Source: Caryophanales bacterium UBA1624
Lineage (GTDB): Bacteria > Bacillota_I > Bacilli_A > RFN20 > CAG-826
DNA: 6,380 nucleotides
Direction of reading: 5' to 3'
Assembly: GCA_002321395.1 (NCBI GenBank)
Contig: DCMK01000057.1
Coordinates: 1-6,380, forward strand
Position 1 is the stretch's first letter; every line of letters begins with the position of its first letter. Shown piece after piece: positions 4,931 through 6,380 of the stretch. The translations under genes were made by a program, and so were the position numbers. The notes beneath the pieces were generated by a model that saw nothing but the letters and a program-made list of their open reading frames with translations, was not told the DNA's origin and made no database searches.

Positions 4931-5830
4931 ATGGAGGGGATCGTTCTTCATTCTTCGTCTCGAGACTCCTCCTCTTCTTTCGCCCAGGAGAAGAAATACC
5001 TCCTTGCCTGCAGCAAGGTGACCGACGTTCAGCTTCGCTTCCTTTCCTTTTTCGAGGGCGAAGCGTTGATCCGGAAGAACCCCAAAGGCATCGGGTTCCT
5101 TTATTTCTACGATGAGGACCTGTATTTGGAGGATCTCGCGGTGCGTTTGGGGGTCCCAACCTATTCCAATCCGAAGAATTACCTTTATGGGCATGATCTT
5201 GGGGCCTTCTACCGCCGGATCTCCGATTCTTCTTTGGCCTGCCCCCGCTTTTACATCGCCCCCCATCTAGAGGGGGAAGCCTATTCGAAGAGCTTCGAGA
5301 AGATTTCTTTGGGCATGAAGGAAGAAGGGCTCAGCTACCCCATCCGCCTCCGTAGGAGATCGGACGCGGACGTCTATTCCCCCTCGTTGTGCCTCACCCC
5401 GATCGAATTCAACGCGAAGCTTAAGGAACTGGGAAGCTCCCCCTTCGTCTGCGAAGAATTCCTCTCCGGCCCTTTGCTTTTGGCTTTGGTGATCGGGAAG
5501 AAATGCTTCGGCATCCTGGAGCAACAGGGCAAGGAATGGACTCGCTCTTCTTCGGACAACCGATTCGTGCGGTCCCTCGCCTGCCAAGTCAGCGCCTCTT
5601 GCTACAAAGAAGCCTCCTTGGTCTTACTTCAAAGGGAGGGGAAAACGCCTCTTCCCATCGGGATATCCTCGCGCCTCCCCATTCTTTTGTTTGATTCCCT
5701 TTTAAGAACCCATGCGGGCGAGGAATGGATCCTCCATCTTCAAAAGCTCGCGAAAGAACAGAAGGTCTTCCTTTATTCCGAGGAAGAATCCATCAAAAGG
5801 GAAAGAGCCTTGCTCAATAAGGACAAGTAA
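4931..5830 (+). CDS. RimK-like ATP-grasp protein, apparently degenerate
   Basis: This 299-residue soluble protein follows the order of blocks seen in Firmicutes RimK-like ATP-grasp ligases, as I recall that family. FLYFYDEDLYLEDLAVRLGV (56-75) matches the pre-grasp strand and helix, and YSNPKN (78-83) follows the GVPT segment. PRFYIAP (105-111) is the 'P..IIAP' strand, and SYPIRL (135-140) matches the 'YPLVVK' strand. EFNAKLKELGSSPFVCEEFL (159-178) is the helix plus hinge strand, and LVIGKK (186-191) matches the 'VVGGK' turn. The residues that normally work are missing. The ATP-contacting Lys after 'YPLVV' is Arg, the Gly-rich loop is replaced by RRSDADVY (142-149), the DVR-type Arg site reads LLL, and the metal-binding E-x-N-x-N becomes GISSR (244-248). 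It is therefore probably a pseudoenzyme or has changed substrate. It lies one base after the 112-residue gene, likely as an operon ending at the terminator at 5835-5860. Family placement rests on pattern memory, not on a search. Confidence 0.68.
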   Translation: MEGIVLHSSSRDSSSSFAQEKKYLLACSKVTDVQLRFLSFFEGEALIRKNPKGIGFLYFYDEDLYLEDLAVRLGVPTYSNPKNYLYGHDLGAFYRRISDSSLACPRFYIAPHLEGEAYSKSFEKISLGMKEEGLSYPIRLRRRSDADVYSPSLCLTPIEFNAKLKELGSSPFVCEEFLSGPLLLALVIGKKCFGILEQQGKEWTRSSSDNRFVRSLACQVSASCYKEASLVLLQREGKTPLPIGISSRLPILLFDSLLRTHAGEEWILHLQKLAKEQKVFLYSEEESIKRERALLNKDK

Positions 5831-5834
5831 ACGA

Positions 5835-5860
5835 AAACCCCGCGGTTCCCCGCGGGGTTT
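5835..5860. terminator. Bidirectional terminator between convergent genes
   Basis: AAACCCCGCGG (5835-5845), loop TTCC, and CCGCGGGGTTT (5850-5860) form a perfect 11-pair, very GC-rich stem. It begins five bases after the stop of the ATP-grasp-like gene and lies seven bases beyond the stop of the - strand membrane-protein gene. On the + strand it is followed by GCTTTCTT and on the - strand by TCGTTT, so both sides have a short, broken T tract. It can serve both convergent transcripts. Confidence 0.85.
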
Positions 5861-5866
5861 GCTTTC

Positions 5867-6380
5867 TTACTTCCCTTGAGGGGAGAAGGCTTTCATGGAC
5901 GTCCACATGATCCTCAAGCCGTAGAGGAAGAGGAAGACGAACATCGTCATGGAAGACATCGACTGGGAGAGCAAGAAGCCAAGGGCCAAGGAGAGGATGG
6001 CCGGGGCCATGGCTTCCCAATAGGCGATCTTTTGGCTTTGCCAGAAGGTGATGACTCGGTAAGGGTTGTTCTTGCCGCGGGTGATCAGGAAGAGCACCAA
6101 ACCAAGGAGGAGGATGATGCCTGCGTTGATGCCGGTGAGGATGCCGACGTTCTTCCAAGCGAGGTCGACTTTGGTGGTCTCATAGCCTTTGGTGAGGAGG
6201 GCGCGGTAATTGTCGCGGACTTCGCTGATATAGGCTTGGGGATCGGCAGAGAAGTCTTTCTCCGAGGAGAGAGCGGACAGAGATTTGCCCTTGATCCCAT
6301 CGTAGCTATAGGAGACGAAGGCGTTGGTGGTGGCGGTGCTGCGATCGGGGTAGGTGGCGAAGGAGAACCCGGTGGTCTTG
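5867..6380 (-). CDS. C-terminal part of an integral membrane protein (5' end outside window)
   Basis: The frame is open from the window edge down to TAA at 5869-5867, giving at least 170 residues with no visible start, so the real start lies beyond 6380. The first ~76 visible residues are polar and Ser/Thr-rich (YPDRSTATTNAFVSYSYDGI near the edge, then EKDFSADPQAYISEVRDNYRAL). Three membrane segments follow: about 79-100 (TGINAGIILLLGLVLVLFLI), 123-138 (AMAPAILSLALGFLLS) and 143-160. The basic loop RGKNNPYR (101-108) after the first of these would be cytoplasmic, placing the polar part outside the cell. The arrangement of an outer domain, then membrane helices with an 'A.AP.IL' helix, is reminiscent of DUF1189-type Firmicutes membrane proteins, but this is a guess and I do not assign a function. 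The gene is convergent with the ATP-grasp-like gene and shares its terminator. Confidence 0.78.
   Translation of the reverse strand, partial: KTTGFSFATYPDRSTATTNAFVSYSYDGIKGKSLSALSSEKDFSADPQAYISEVRDNYRALLTKGYETTKVDLAWKNVGILTGINAGIILLLGLVLFLITRGKNNPYRVITFWQSQKIAYWEAMAPAILSLALGFLLSQSMSSMTMFVFLFLYGLRIMWTSMKAFSPQGK

Noticed and set aside
6098..6100. TTG at 6100 as the start of a 77-residue membrane protein
   Set aside because: The frame stays open for another 93 codons to the window end, and the TTG lies in the middle of the first membrane segment.
5814..6300. Alternative - strand frames of 114 and 71 codons
   Set aside because: One is His/Pro/Arg-rich and the other Ser/Pro-rich. The third frame is open across the entire stretch to the window edge and gives clear membrane helices.

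Overview
The window looks like a moderately GC-rich piece of chromosome (roughly 55% GC by eye) from a Firmicutes-type bacterium, most likely an uncultured member of the Bacilli. The evidence is the walJ-rlmH pair, which is characteristic of the Firmicutes walRK locus, a serine-rich Gram-positive-style lipoprotein, GGAG-type ribosome binding sites and tight intrinsic terminators. No mobile element, tRNA, rRNA or CRISPR array is visible. The taxonomic placement is inferred from gene content and was not tested by search.

Layout. (1) 1-1249, + strand: the last codons of a probable upstream gene, then walJ (metallo-beta-lactamase-fold nuclease-like protein) and rlmH (23S rRNA pseudouridine-1915 N3-methyltransferase). 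They are joined by two ATGA stop/start overlaps, so this is a translationally coupled operon. (2) 1266-2069, - strand: a Cof-type HAD phosphatase convergent with rlmH. Its stop codon sits inside a very short terminator hairpin. (3) 2070-2281: a divergent promoter spacer with small palindromes. (4) 2282-4390, + strand: a 702-residue secreted lipoprotein that looks like a string of OB-fold domains with one Ig-like domain, closed by a strong terminator. (5) 4435-4590: a gene-free spacer holding a striking long imperfect inverted repeat and a likely extended -10 promoter. (6) 4591-5830, + strand: a two-gene unit of a 112-residue protein I do not recognise and a 299-residue protein with the layout of a RimK-like ATP-grasp enzyme, in which the residues expected for ATP and metal binding appear to be lost. 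(7) 5835-5860: a bidirectional terminator. (8) 5867 to the window end, - strand: the C-terminal part of an integral membrane protein.

How the genes relate. walJ and rlmH are housekeeping genes that lie together in many Firmicutes, although walJ and rlmH are often separated there by an htrA-like protease gene, which is absent here. The HAD phosphatase, the lipoprotein, the small-protein/pseudo-ATP-grasp pair and the membrane protein each sit in their own transcription unit, so the sequence gives no direct functional link between them. The most unusual parts are the apparently degenerate ATP-grasp protein with its small partner, the multi-OB lipoprotein, the inverted repeat at 4474-4522, and two start codons placed directly behind TGG-TA type extended -10 boxes, which suggests leaderless or nearly leaderless mRNAs.
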